Positions 10,133 to 20,149 of a stretch of 64,000 nt of DNA are shown here, piece after piece; the first letter of the stretch is position 1; each line of letters begins with the position of its first letter. The notes beneath the pieces were generated by a model. That model worked only from the letters and a program-made list of their open reading frames with translations. It was not told where the DNA came from and did not search any database. A program made the translations under genes and the position numbers. Source of the DNA: Zopfochytrium polystomum (Eukaryota; Chytridiomycota; Chytridiomycetes; Chytridiales; Chytridiaceae); the NCBI GenBank assembly GCA_025765615.1, contig JAIVFJ010000107.1, forward strand, positions 156,883-220,882, given 5' to 3'.

Positions 10133-11691
10133 TTAATGCGTTTTAACACGGTTCAAGACCATTAGCTGCCCATCGGCGCCCGTTTCGTCATTTGGCCTCA
10201 GCGCAGAAATGTCGAGCTCAGATCCACCGTCAGCGAGTTTCCCAAGGCTCAACGAAAGGCTTCGATTCATCTTGCCAAGAGCGATAATGGCATCTACGCC
10301 CTTTTTGAAAGTTTTCTTCGCGTCGAACCTCTGCTTGACATTCGGCAACAGATCGATTGTTGGAACGCGGGTGGGGACGGAAGTGCCATCCGGTTGAATC
10401 AGGGGAGCGAACTCCATCCACGGGTGCGCTAGGGCTTGGTGGGCAGTCATCCGGGCAGTGGGGTCTACTAAGAGACAGGCCCGGATGAAATCACGGGCTG
10501 TGAAATAATCAGAAAGTGTTAATGTGCAGTGTAACGCAAACCAACAGATACCCACCTGTCTCGGAGACGTCCTGCCAGTACTCAGATGGAGTGAATGAGT
10601 ACTGGGCACCCAGAACTCGTTGAACCTCTTCAGCATTGTTTCCAGAATCAAACGGAGTGTAGCCACAAAGAAGGAAGTAGGTGAGAACCCCGATCGACCA
10701 CATGTCCACAGATTTGCCGTGCCCCGTCTTCAAAATTACTTCGGGAGCCATGTATCCCTGTGTAAGGCTGTTACGACTAAGAGATTGCAAGGCTCAGACA
10801 CTTACAGGCGTTCCACAAGTTGTCATGAGACCTTCAAAGGTGTTGGCATCCATGATTTTCGAAAGTCCGAAGTCGGCAATAACGAGGTCGGCAAGTGTTT
10901 CCTTGTTTCGATAAAGGAGATTCTCCGGCTTCCGTGAAGATAAAAGCAACAAAGTGAGGACAAAGTCAAGTCAGTCGAAACCGTTTCAATTCCACCTTCA
11001 GGTCCCGATGAACGATGTTTTGATCGTGCAGGTAAGCAACCGCGTCAACAACGGTTCGAACGATTTCTGCTGCATCCTCTTCGTAGAAACTGCCCTTCTC
11101 GCAAATCCGGTCGAACAGTTCGCCTCCAGTGCACACTGCAGATGACAACCAGTTGAAAATTAACGTCGCCGCAATAGACCAAGTTCATGCACTCACGGTC
11201 CATAACGAGGTAGACTAGATTGTTCGAAGACAGGTATGTTAGAAAGCATCCAGCAGTGTGGGTGGCGCTTACGGTTGTTTGGGGTTTCGAAGTCTGATGT
11301 GAAGACACAGACGGTCAGATTGGCTGAAGGTGGCGATTGAACTCACAGTCATGCAGCGTTACAATGTTTTTATGGCCTTTCGATACTTTCTTCAAGATCT
11401 CAATCTCGTTGAGGATCATGTGCTCGCGGCCGGCCATGAGCTTTTTGCTAATGACTTTCACGGCAAAGCGCTCGCCTGTCTTGACCTTTCGCAGTTCATC
11501 GAGGCGAAGGACGACTTAGCCTCTCGACTAAAACACAAGCCAAGAAACCTATTGTATCAACTAACGTGAACTGCTTCCTTGACTGAAGCATAGCTGCCCT
11601 GACCGAGCGTGCGACCAGTCTGTGCGGGTATGAATACATTAGTATGTTGGAGAGCGCAGGCTCGGTTTGTGGACACACCTTGTACTCGCAC
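10133..11691 (-). CDS. CMK1: Ca2+/calmodulin-dependent protein kinase I type
   Basis: A cytosolic Ser/Thr kinase of the CaMKI family, which phosphorylates targets when Ca2+/calmodulin binds. Exons (minus): 11566-11619, 11347-11485, 11273-11293, 11197-11214, 10996-11135, 10806-10928, 10556-10757 and 10133-10497. All junctions are GT-AG and in phase, giving 353 residues. Visible motifs are the Gly loop GQGSYASV, FAVKV with the ATP-site Lys, HRDLK|PEN split by an intron, IADFGLSK, the activation-loop Thr in MTTCGTPG (site for an upstream kinase) and MAPEVI. After the kinase domain (AHPWM) a basic stretch, KKTFKKGVDAIIALGKMNR, fits the autoinhibitory/CaM-binding helix. Two internal exons are only 21 and 18 bp. 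The first coding exon is unresolved: a 12-nt exon (11680-11691, CEYK) would supply the expected residues before TGRTLG, but no start codon is proven. Confidence 0.9.
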
Positions 11692-12232
11692 TAGTAGCAA
11701 GTTAGAAAAACACAAAAAGTCAGCATACTCTAAAAGGTATGGTGAAGGTGGAGTGGCAACCGTTGCGACCAGGGGTGGCATGGCTGACAATAGTCCAATC
11801 GTGGCCAAACAAACCAATGGTAAAGGCAGTACCACCTGCATGATGTTGACGAATGCTTACAGGGCACACGGCAAAATCGCGCCACCTCCCACAGCTGATA
11901 CCATCATAGCAACCGCATGGGGTGGGTTCACCACGATAAGAGAGGATCTGCTCACTCCAAACCGAACCCCACCTCAAAGGACCCTGGAGAAGTGCCAGAC
12001 AACAACAGGACACAGGGATTGGGAAAATCCAACACTGACGGTGCAGAGAGTGGTGCTGTGGGAGTAGCTTATGGAGGCGTGGCGGTCGGATTGATTGACC
12101 GGTAAGGGGAAGGACGGAACGGGCATGGACTCAACCCACCGGTGCCAGAGCTGCAGCCATCTCGAGGATGTGAGATTCTTCTTTTTTTTTTTTTTTTGTA
12201 TCAAAATTTTGCCTCTCTCATGATTTGTAACT
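11692..12232. other. 5' region of the kinase gene and 3' region of the La-like gene
   Basis: This stretch should contain the first exon(s) of the kinase. A minus-strand frame (12013-11720) is open, but none of its possible donors joins in phase with certainty. A 14-15-nt T-run at about 12183-12197 lies 50 bp past the La-like stop codon. Nothing else is recognisable. Confidence 0.4.
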
Positions 12233-13833
12233 TCATAAGCCCTCCAGCAGAAGGGTCAAATCGTCCACCTTCGCCTTCTTGCGGGAGAGCACCGCGAGAA
12301 TCTTCCTCTCTCTTGTTGCGCCCTCTTCTTCGCCATGTCCTCCGGCTCCGTCCTCTTCACCTTCATCATCTGCTTTGCGAGAGCGCTTTCGCCCATCGCC
12401 TTTCTTCACGAATTCGTCTTTACCCAATCGAGCAAGAATAGTAGCCGCCTTTCGTTTGGGCTTCCGCTTCTTCTGCCTCTGCAGTGTTCGGCCCTTCTTC
12501 GCCGCGCTTGCCGCACTTGCCGCTAATGCAGTTGCTGACAATGACGGCCCGGCCGAATCTCCAAGTTCCCGTTGCAGATCATAGAACAGCCTTTCGGATT
12601 CACCTTCAAGAAGATTTAGACGCCTGCAATGGAGCACAAACAGGATACCTTGGAGGGCATGGACGGGGAACATTTCCCCACCCAAATCTATGCCGCCCTG
12701 CTTCGCGATAATAGAGGCAACCTCCGTTGCGACCGAACTCTTAAATTTAACGTGGCCAACTTCGTCGTTTCTCCTCATGTAAATAGAGTGGACAGGGGCG
12801 AAGGCATCGAAAGCTGCCTTAATGCCCAGTATGCTCACAGGGCACTCTGAACCAATTGGTCCGAAACCGACCAGGCGGTTACGGGAATATCCGAAAATCT
12901 TTGCTCCGTCCAGTTTTGCATGACCCTTTGCGCCAATCAGGGTTGCTGCAGAATCCACAGGCGTCGGTACAAGTCCATGTACGACGCCTTGCACACTCTT
13001 ACTCTCAAGTGGGACCACCTTCACAGTGAGCTGAATCGGAGACTCTTCGTACCGATGGTTGTGGGCAAGCAGCTTGACCAAAAAGTCAGGGTTTGGGCAA
13101 GAGACCAACACGACTCGCTGCAAAAAACCCATCAGGCCATGGACGGATACAGCGTATGAAACAATTCTCCAAAAGGTACTAAAATGTCCTTCTCACCGTT
13201 CCATTTGGACCATTTTCTCTCGAAACACCGGTTACTCCAGTGAAGTTTCGAAAATACGCTTCGATCTCGGTGAATGTGATATCGTCCGCGAATCCGGTGG
13301 CCTCAATAAGGAGATTGCGAAGTTGAGCTCGGTAGGACCAATCGGCACGCAGGGTCAGTGGAAGCTGCTCAAACGAGATCATTCGCCGTATGCATTCGCC
13401 GTCTGGAGAAACTGCAAACGCTGCTGGGCAGGTGCATGAGATTACCCTCAACACATCGGGCGGAGATGCGCGCAAAGATCGCAATGATTTTAGTGAGCAG
13501 AGGAACGAAAGTGGTATCCCTGTGGTGCACGAACTAATCAGGAACGAAAGCGGGATCCATGTGGTGTACGAACCAAATAGGTTCCAAATTTGACGAACTA
13601 AACTTACATTCGTTCTCCCAATCACAGCTTAGATACAACTTCGAGTTCCTTCCCTGAATGAGAATCGAGTAAACCTCCTTGTCGCAGAAGTACAGCTCAA
13701 GAAGATCGAAAACGGCTTTTTGGACGGGGGATATCACGGCGGCTGGCCCAACGATCGCGGCAATCAGTAATGAATAGAGGCCGCCTGGAACGAAGGGCAA
13801 CGATCGTCGTTGAACCGTTTGATCAACGTCCAT
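12233..13833 (-). CDS. La-like RNA-binding protein (probable)
   Basis: Three exons (13608-13833, 13197-13423 and 13117-12233) join in phase through GT-AG introns to give 445 residues. The N-terminal part has a La-motif-like stretch (VFDLLELYFCDKEVYS) and a run, ECIRRMISFEQLP, at the place where La proteins pass into RRM1. Next comes an RRM-like segment (IEAYFRNFTGVTGVS). Around residues 230-290 a second RRM-like block reads VSILGIKAAFDAFAPV...GHVKFKSSVATEVA. The C-terminus is strongly basic (RQKKRKPKRKA, GRKRSRKADDEGEEDG), as expected for nuclear localisation. La proteins bind the 3' oligo-U of new Pol III transcripts. The gene structure is firm; the family assignment is inferred from order of features and short motifs. 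The start at 13833 is chosen because translation then begins just before the conserved part; an in-frame Met also lies further upstream. Confidence 0.6.
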
Positions 13834-13879
13834 TCCAGCAGAAAGAAAGAAAGAAAAGCTTTCTTGCCTCCCTGAACCA
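13834..13879. promoter_or_regulatory. 46-bp divergent intergenic space (shared promoter)
   Basis: Only 46 bp separate the proposed start codons of the minus-strand La-like gene and the plus-strand epimerase gene. Any transcription start must lie here or inside the opposite gene's first exon, so the two genes probably share promoter elements. There is no TATA box, and the space is rich in GAAAGAAA. Confidence 0.45.
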
Positions 13880-14920
13880 ATGTTGGTTTCAACTATTGGA
13901 CAAGAGCTTGCACAACGAATTGACCTTCGCCTGATGAGCCCGGCAGGTGGCTGGTCCATCTTCCAGGTAAATGCGATGCCTCCACCCACCCAATCCTCAC
14001 AAGCGAATGCTTCTGTCGAAGCAAATTCTGGAATCGGAGCTGACGAAGTTTTGTCAACATTCGAACCTTGCAGCTCATGGAGTTGGCTGGGTTGTCTGTG
14101 GCGCAGGCCGTCGTCCAGATGTATCCCGTTTCAACACACTCACGCGTCCTCGTTTGCGCAGGTGCGCCTCCGTCAAGTTCCCCACTTTTTCCTCGCCGGC
14201 ATTAGTTTTTGACCCCTTCGCCCTTCCAAAAAAGGACCTGGAAATAACGGGGGCGATGGCCTAGTGGCAGCGCGGCACTTGTTCTTGTTCGGTTACAAGC
14301 CAACCATCCTCTACCCCAAACGTCCTTCAAAGGACATTTTTGAGGGACTGGTGACGCAGTTAGAGAATCTAAGTGTACCCTTCATTTCGGATATCAACAC
14401 GGCCCTCGAGCAGACTGACTTAGTGTTGGACGCAATCTTTGGTGAGTTATTCACAGTTCCATTTGTTGGCAGTCGTAAACATATTTGAAAAGGCTTCAGT
14501 TTCTCCGGCGAAATAAGACCTCCTTTCGATGATATAATAAAGGTATGCTTCGTATGCCTCCCATTTCTCCCAGCTGAACGCCTAGTTTTGCGAAGTGTTT
14601 GAAGGAATGCAAGGTTCCTATTTGCTCCGTAGATATTCCATCCGGATGGGATGTCGAAAGAGGTAAACTGCGAGCTTATCTACGCCCTGGACCTCCACCA
14701 ATCCACATTAATTTAAGGGAATGTTTCACGGTTGGGGCTAGAACCAGCTTCCCTCATCTCGCTGACAGCCCCGAAGACATGTGCACGGTTGTTTAGTGGG
14801 AGGCACTTCCTTGGTGGTCGATTCGTCGGGCCTGGATTTTCCCAAGAATTTGGCTTAAAGCTTCCATCTTTCCCAGGAGCAGATCAGTGCGTGGACATAA
14901 CCACACTCGCTCTTCTTTGA
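13880..14920 (+). CDS. NAXE: NAD(P)H-hydrate epimerase (YjeF_N family)
   Basis: It epimerises the R form of hydrated NADH/NADPH to the S form so that the dehydratase can repair it. Six exons (13880-13966, 14074-14161, 14235-14441, 14493-14542, 14596-14662 and 14718-14920) splice in phase to 233 residues. Visible landmarks in order are [13 protein letters not shown] (residues about 30-42), the dinucleotide-site loop [15 protein letters not shown] (about 59-73), [26 protein letters not shown] with the conserved Asp, LISLTAPK, and FLGGRFVGP near the C-terminus. Compared with the human protein there is no N-terminal targeting extension, so it may be cytosolic. It is followed 69 bp later by the SGNH gene on the same strand. 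Confidence 0.92.
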
Positions 14921-14989
14921 GTGGACCCCGCAAAGAAGAAAAACAGTGGTTGATTTGGTTGGCTTCTTCCTTGTCAGTAGCCTCACAAA

Positions 14990-16341
14990 ATGCTGTGCGT
15001 TGCACCACACCTCAACGGACCAAGCTATTCGCAATACATCGTGTCACTCTTTACTCTCATTTTATTTTGGAGTCGTCTTGCTTGGCGCCGCATTTTCACT
15101 GCTTACAATGCAGTAAGGCGTTTGGCTTCCGATTGCCTACTCTTTCGTGCGCCTATGTTTGATTTTCTCCCTTTATTCACTACCAAAATGCCCGATAGTA
15201 TCTTTTCCACGACTACCCTCACACCACCTTTCGCTCACGATTCGTGCACAAGTTGGCCATTATTGGTTAGTTCATTCCATCCGATCCCGCGGCTTAAGTC
15301 CAAGTAAAAAGGTGATGACTTCGCGTACGGATTCGGAGACCTCGCTGGGCTCGGCTTTTCACCAGGTACAGCAAGACGCTGGAAGCCCATTCCTATCTGA
15401 CTCCGGGATTAGGGCTTGGTCGACATCTTTGCAAACAACTTCGGAATGAGAAGCGATTGAAGCACTGCTGGCAGATTTACAACAAGGGCGTTTCACGCTC
15501 ACTTTCCTCCGATTGGTACTTCATATTTGGCTTTCTTGGTCCTGTCTAATGCTTCCGTGAACGCTGCAGGGTTCCAAGCAGCGAGAAGGCACGCGCTAAT
15601 GTTATCATCTTGATAACTGAGTTTATTCATACATCTTCACAGCCCCGGCCTGATTCGAAGAACTACTTCGAGCAATGGTTCTTAAAGAGCAGAGCGCACG
15701 ATGCTGAGGTAGTTATAATAATACTTGGGTTTAGTGATGTGCGGTGAGTTCTTCATGTACCTCCACGCGAAAAGGAGGCTTTCTTCGTGTAACATTGCCC
15801 AATCCAAGCTGATTTTCTTTAAAATACAGTGCACGATACTTTGGACGCAACCCCATCTCGGCCGAAGAAACCGTTCAAAACATTGTCGGTCTTGCCAGGG
15901 TCCTTCGAAACCTTGGAAAGGATGTTTGGGTTTGTCCAGTTTCCTGCTGGGGAGACGAAAAAGCGGTCGTGGAGGACTCCCTTGTCGAAGAGAACAAACG
16001 GCGGAACGAAATTCTTGAACTATACCTTGAAGGGTGGGCTCAGCGCGGTCGTGATGTGGGTTTGTTGACGACTTCTTGTGCAGAAAACAAGGACGGTGTC
16101 CAAGCTGGACCATGGATTGATGGTCGAAAGTTCGATTTCAAACATGACGGGTTCTACTACTTCGACGGCGTTCACTTCAACACGAAGGTACTTCGCACGA
16201 AGTCGCCTGTCTTATCACATTTTTTTCTGAACATTACGGGTATCATAGGGCTACGAGAAGCTCGCCAAGGACTTTGTTGATATTCTTCTTACAAGCCTCA
16301 TCAAAAGAGAGTTCAACATGATGAAAGACCTTCTCACATAG
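14990..16341 (+). CDS. SGNH/GDSL-fold protein with Asp at the nucleophile position
   Basis: Seven exons (14990-15112, 15199-15265, 15312-15365, 15413-15515, 15570-15743, 15830-16187 and 16249-16341) join in phase to 323 residues. The N-terminus has a hydrophobic segment (YIVSLFTLILFW, residues about 16-27), so it is probably membrane-anchored or secreted. Block I reads KLAIIGDDFAYGFGD, where GDSL enzymes have GDS. Later come YNKGVSRSLSSDW, VVIIILGFSDVR (block III region), EETVQNIVGLARVLR and the C-terminal DGVHFNTKGYEKLA, which carries the Asp-x-x-His pair of the family. The Ser-to-Asp change suggests a divergent or non-hydrolytic member; substrate unknown. A 42-bp in-frame stretch (15601-15642, GTTATC...CACAG) may be an extra intron. 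It lies between NAXE (69 bp away) and NDUFS4 (44 bp away). Confidence 0.75.
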
Positions 16342-16385
16342 TGTTCTGTGCCCTGACTTGGTAAAGAGAAAAAAACATAGACCAG

Positions 16386-17039
16386 ATGATCCGCCGCTTC
16401 CTGTCTCAAAACATCGCGCTCCGCCTCCTCGTCGTCGCCGGCTGGGGCCACAGCGGCAGCCGCGTCTTCTTCTGTGGTCAAGCAGGACGCTGTTAATGAC
16501 CTTTACCCCGCCGATCTGATCTCGGGTGAAAGAGTTTGAAAAAACTCCCTGTCGATCACAACTCTGACTCGAGCATCTTCTTCTGCCCTTGCCCACCAGG
16601 CGTGCCGCCGGAGGTTTCCCGCAGATCGGTCCGCATATATCGCCCGCAAACACCCCCACCCAGTCGGGATCGGCTCGCACCAACCACTGGAAAATCGACT
16701 TTGACACCCAGCCACGATGGGAGAATAAGCTGATGGGTTGGGCTAGCAGGTTTGTTCTCCCTCGTTCCAGTGTAAACGGTCTTAAAACTGGCTGCTGTGG
16801 TTTGGTTTTGAACTCCGTTTGAGGATATTGAATGTGCATTTATGCGGGCTGATGAAGTTTAATGCACTGATGCGTCATTCAGCGCGGACCCCGTTCAGTC
16901 CCTAGCTCTCAAGTTCAGCTCTAAGGAAGATGCAATTTTATTTGCGGAGCGACAAGGATACGATTACTGGGTGGATGTTCCACAAGAACCTGTATTTAAG
17001 GTCAAAAGCTATTCAGACAACTTCAAGGTCAACTCTTGA
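16386..17039 (+). CDS. NDUFS4: NADH dehydrogenase iron-sulfur protein 4 (18-kDa/AQDQ subunit), with frame breaks
   Basis: An accessory subunit of mitochondrial complex I. Exons: 16386-16525, 16600-16749 and 16883-17039. The peptide order is an MTS-like start (MIRRFLSQ), [58 protein letters not shown], then [20 protein letters not shown] and the C-terminal [11 protein letters not shown], all diagnostic of the family. Two single-base frame breaks are needed: one extra A in the AAAA run at about 16407-16410, and one missing base at CGCCCGCAAA (16641-16650). They cancel, so the total length stays a multiple of three (148 residues). Because the protein is otherwise fully conserved, sequence errors are the likeliest cause; recent inactivation or an unrecognised first exon are alternatives. 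Confidence 0.85.
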
Positions 17040-17263
17040 CGTCTTCTTAGAGCGGACACACTTCTAAGTTCTTACCCTGCCCACACAGTACTCCCGCAGG
17101 GAAGCTCAGATTGTACCGAACTAAGTGAGCGAGCGGGGAACAATACGCTTTTGGGTCGGGCCTGTGAGCGAGCGCGACATTCTTGTGGCAAGTGTCCTCC
17201 CAACCGAAGGACTGCACAACCTCTGGTCGCTAATAAATAAATGTGTTTCGAGCAATTCGAGGA

Positions 17264-17911
17264 TTAACTCCCCAATAATGTGGCATTAGGGTGGTCAACC
17301 CCCAACAGGACAAACACTTTCTGCATTGCATCTGTCTTTTCTGGAGTCTGGAGGACAACGAAGGTAGTTTTCAGAAAACATAGGTATTGCCGTTTCCTTG
17401 AAAATGGAACGCACATCGAACATTCACACAAAATCTGCGACAAGCTGTGCCCTCGGTCGTAAACACCGAACAGCAACTGCCGCGAAGAGGAGCTCGACGC
17501 CAACAGCAGCGGCCACTCACTTTTAAGACTGAGAGCAGCGGAAAGTTGCAGAGTGTCGATCGCGCTGCTTTGAGGCCCTGCAATATTGTTGTATTTTTCC
17601 ACAAAATCAGCGACCGTTCGACGCCCCTCGCACTGCGCGTGCTCCTCCAAGCGCGGGAACTACAGATTGCTGCCCCTCACATTCCATATCTCTTGAACCT
17701 GTCCGCAAGCCCCCATTCTGAAACTGTTCTTGGAGATGTTTTGGAACAGAGGCGTTCGTGGCACAAGCGCCTCGCGGAAGAATCATCGAGTTCTGGATGG
17801 GGCATAGTTGCGATCCTACTGGTGGTGAATGTGTGTGCAGATCTTCAAGCTGTGGAGGGAAGGGGCAACTCGAACTTCGTACGCGTGCTCGCTTGGCTCG
17901 CTCTCCACAAG

Positions 17912-17949
<38 letters not shown>

Positions 17950-18237
17950 CAGCTCCTTTGCAACCTCCCTGCGCGTCACGGGCCGATCACCGCCGCCGCG
18001 GCAGAGCGCCTCGGCCACGTGTGGGGCGAATGCGGCAACGGCGACAAGGACCAGGAGGACGGTGACCGAGGCGGCGGCGGCGGGGGCGCCCACAACCGCC
18101 GTGGGCCGCCACTGCCGCGAACGCTGCAGACGCGCGCGCCACTGCCGAGGAGCGTCGGCGCTCCCGTCGGCGACGACTTCGAAGGAACAATCGCCAGCCC
18201 TTCTTTTTTCACGCGCCTGAATGCCGTCATGAATCAC
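17264..18237 (-). CDS. unresolved spliced gene, unknown protein
   Basis: Minus-strand coding potential in separate frames. The C-terminal part (17650-17264) is open for 128 codons and reads LEEHAQCEGRRTVADFVEKYNN, then SAIDTLQLSAALSLK, ending LGVDHPNATLLGS. An upstream frame (18237-17960) has a hydrophobic, likely membrane or signal segment (SVTVLLVLVAVAAFA) followed by RPVTRREVAKEL. That frame runs into the dinucleotide repeat at 17915-17947, which on this strand would begin right at a possible donor (GAG|GTGTGT). A middle piece (17880-17690) is open in another frame. I do not recognise the family, and the exon joins are not proven. Confidence 0.35.
17915..17947. repeat. (CA)n microsatellite
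   Basis: About 16 perfect CA units. It lies in a presumed intron of the minus-strand gene, where it would directly follow a potential splice donor as (GT)n. It is likely length-polymorphic. Confidence 0.9.
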
Positions 18238-18346
18238 GTGACCTACTCACAAATCGGACTGCTCAGTATCCCAATTCCATTTTTTTCCTCGTCACTTCAT
18301 CTCCTACCTTGAAACCCCCCTAAACAAACCTTTGCCCTGACACAAT

Positions 18347-19010
18347 ATGAGTGTCAAACTAGTCCACCAGGCTCTCAATAACCCCATCCACTTTGACACA
18401 TGGTACGAAGAGGTACTTGGCTACCTCACTCGCAGGATGCACTTGCTACTGTGAGTCTTGCAGCATGTCTTGCTGGCACTGCCACAGGTGCAGCTGCCTG
18501 AGCTGGAGCTGCCGCTGATGCCGGTGCTGCAGCCGGAGCTGCAGCTGGCTGGAGCCACTGCTGGAGCTGGCCCTGCTGCCGCTGGTGCAGGATTCATCAA
18601 CTGGACAGCTGCAGCACCCCCTGATGTTGATGTGGAGCGATCAGATGTCATGCATATCCTCCCAGCACATGTACCCAACCACCCACAGCATGTCGGCTAC
18701 TGGACCTTCAGTGACAATGGAACTGTCTTTCCTGGAACCCAAACATAAAACAAGCACATTTAGAATCATCTTGGCGAAAACCTCAAGCAAAAGATTAGTG
18801 GCATCTATTTTGTCTTCGAGGCCCTTGCCGAACTCAAGCACAAAGTCAGCTGTGTCAACCCTGCACAGGTCATGAAACTTATTGACGAGTTCAAGAAATT
18901 TCGCATTGGAGAAAAAGAACGAATTGTGGACTTCCAGCAGAATTTGAGACGCACTACGCATCCCTACAGTGCGCATGGGAACTCCCTCCAATCGACATGC
19001 ATGACTAGAT
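18347..19010 (+). pseudogene. retrotransposon gag remnant
   Basis: A start at 18347 gives MSVKLVHQ, then HFDTWYEEVLGYLTRR, of the kind seen at the N-terminus of LTR-element gag proteins. An Ala/Leu/Pro-rich insert follows (18470-18600), then in another frame CVNPAQVMKLIDEFKKF and RIGEKERIVDFQQNLRR (about 18855-18950). Several frame changes and no downstream pol: a dead fragment. Confidence 0.45.
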
Positions 19011-19239
19011 TGACATAACCCTAACGCTTCAAGGAAATTTATTATCTACTACAACGTTTTTGGCGATCAAATCCAACCCCACCGGCCCAAGACAAAGCGG
19101 AAACAACAGTTAGAGATCTGCATCTGGGCCCAAATGTGCCAGGTGCAGTGCATGAGGGAAAAAAGGGCGAACCTTGGAAAAACCCACACTAACACCCTTC
19201 AAAGAACAACCACTCTTGGAAACTATGAGGCCCAAACCC

Positions 19240-19256
19240 GGGGGGGGGGGGGGGGG
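19240..19256. repeat. poly-G tract (17 G)
   Basis: Uninterrupted G run followed by AATTC and then a C-run region (19268-19275). It is a G-quadruplex candidate and a likely place for assembly length errors. Confidence 0.8.
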
Positions 19257-19397
19257 AATTCGTAAGGCCCCCCCCTCGCTGAGGGGGCCATCTTGATGAA
19301 AAAAAGCAAAGATCAAAGAATAAGGCATAGTTCGAGGAAAAAGCAAAGATTGAAGAGGAAGGGAAGACAACGAACGAAGAACGGAAAAACAGAATTG

Positions 19398-19612
19398 CGA
19401 GGGGTGGTGCTGCAAGACACCAACCCAACCAAAGTGCGAGGAGTGGCTCTGCAAGGCGCCGCTCCAACCAAAGTGCAAAGGGTGATGCTGCAGGGCGCCG
19501 CCCTGACCGAGGTGCTAGGGGTGGCGCCGCGAGGCGCTGCCCCAACCGAAGTGGTTGACGCCACAAGGCGCCAACCCGACTGAAGTGTGAAGGGTGGCGC
19601 CGGCAGGCGCCG
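19398..19612 (+). repeat. 39-bp GC-rich minisatellite
   Basis: Four clear 39-bp units (19398, 19437, 19476, 19515) and degenerate continuation. Because 39 is divisible by 3, a plus-strand frame reads 13-residue repeats of the type RGVALQGAAPTKV. There is no sign that this frame belongs to a gene. Confidence 0.75.
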
Positions 19613-19936
19613 CCCAATCCGATGGTGTCTTGACCGTGACAAGGGAGGAAAAAGGATCAGTGGGATGGGCTGCCAGGCCCTACCCGCCATCTTCATCCGA
19701 CTTGCTTGCGATCGAGCGGGGGCAGCAGGTCAGCCACTGCCCCGAGTGTGGTGAAGGCGTTCGAAGAGGTTGGCGCCGAAGCGCAGGCGGTGGGGAGAAG
19801 GGGGGACACCGCAATAAACCCAAACTGCAACTGTAGGCTTGCTTACCCGATTACCCTCGCATCCTGGTGCTACTCATTTCCTGGGCCTCACCTGGGGAGA
19901 ATCACTTCTCATGCGAGAGGAATCGAGATCGGCAGT

Positions 19937-19960
19937 GGGGGGGGGGGGGGGGGGGGGGGG
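19937..19960. repeat. poly-G tract (24 G)
   Basis: 24 uninterrupted G residues, the longest such run in the window. Nothing genic surrounds it (19613-20150 shows no supported coding sequence). Confidence 0.85.
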
Positions 19961-20149
19961 TATGCCGACCCGTCAGGGAGATCGCGCGTGAGGCCAACCA
20001 CCTGCATCTTGCCACTGCTATTTTCACGAGCCTGCTGGGGGAATCGCATCCCATCCGGTGGAATGATCAAGTGCGGCGCTGCAATCGCAGCGCTGTCAGG
20101 CACCCCACACGCCGGCGGGTTCGCCCGACACCACCCGCTGCCTCCATCG

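Noticed and set aside
12642..12700. Extra intron in the La-like gene (GTATCC...TTGCAG, 25 bp)
   Set aside because: Too short, not a multiple of three, and removal would break the frame that continues with LLEGESERLFYDLQ.
17447..18220. 257-codon plus-strand ORF
   Set aside because: It spans the CA microsatellite as a Thr-His run, has no family signal, and opposes a strand with better coding character.
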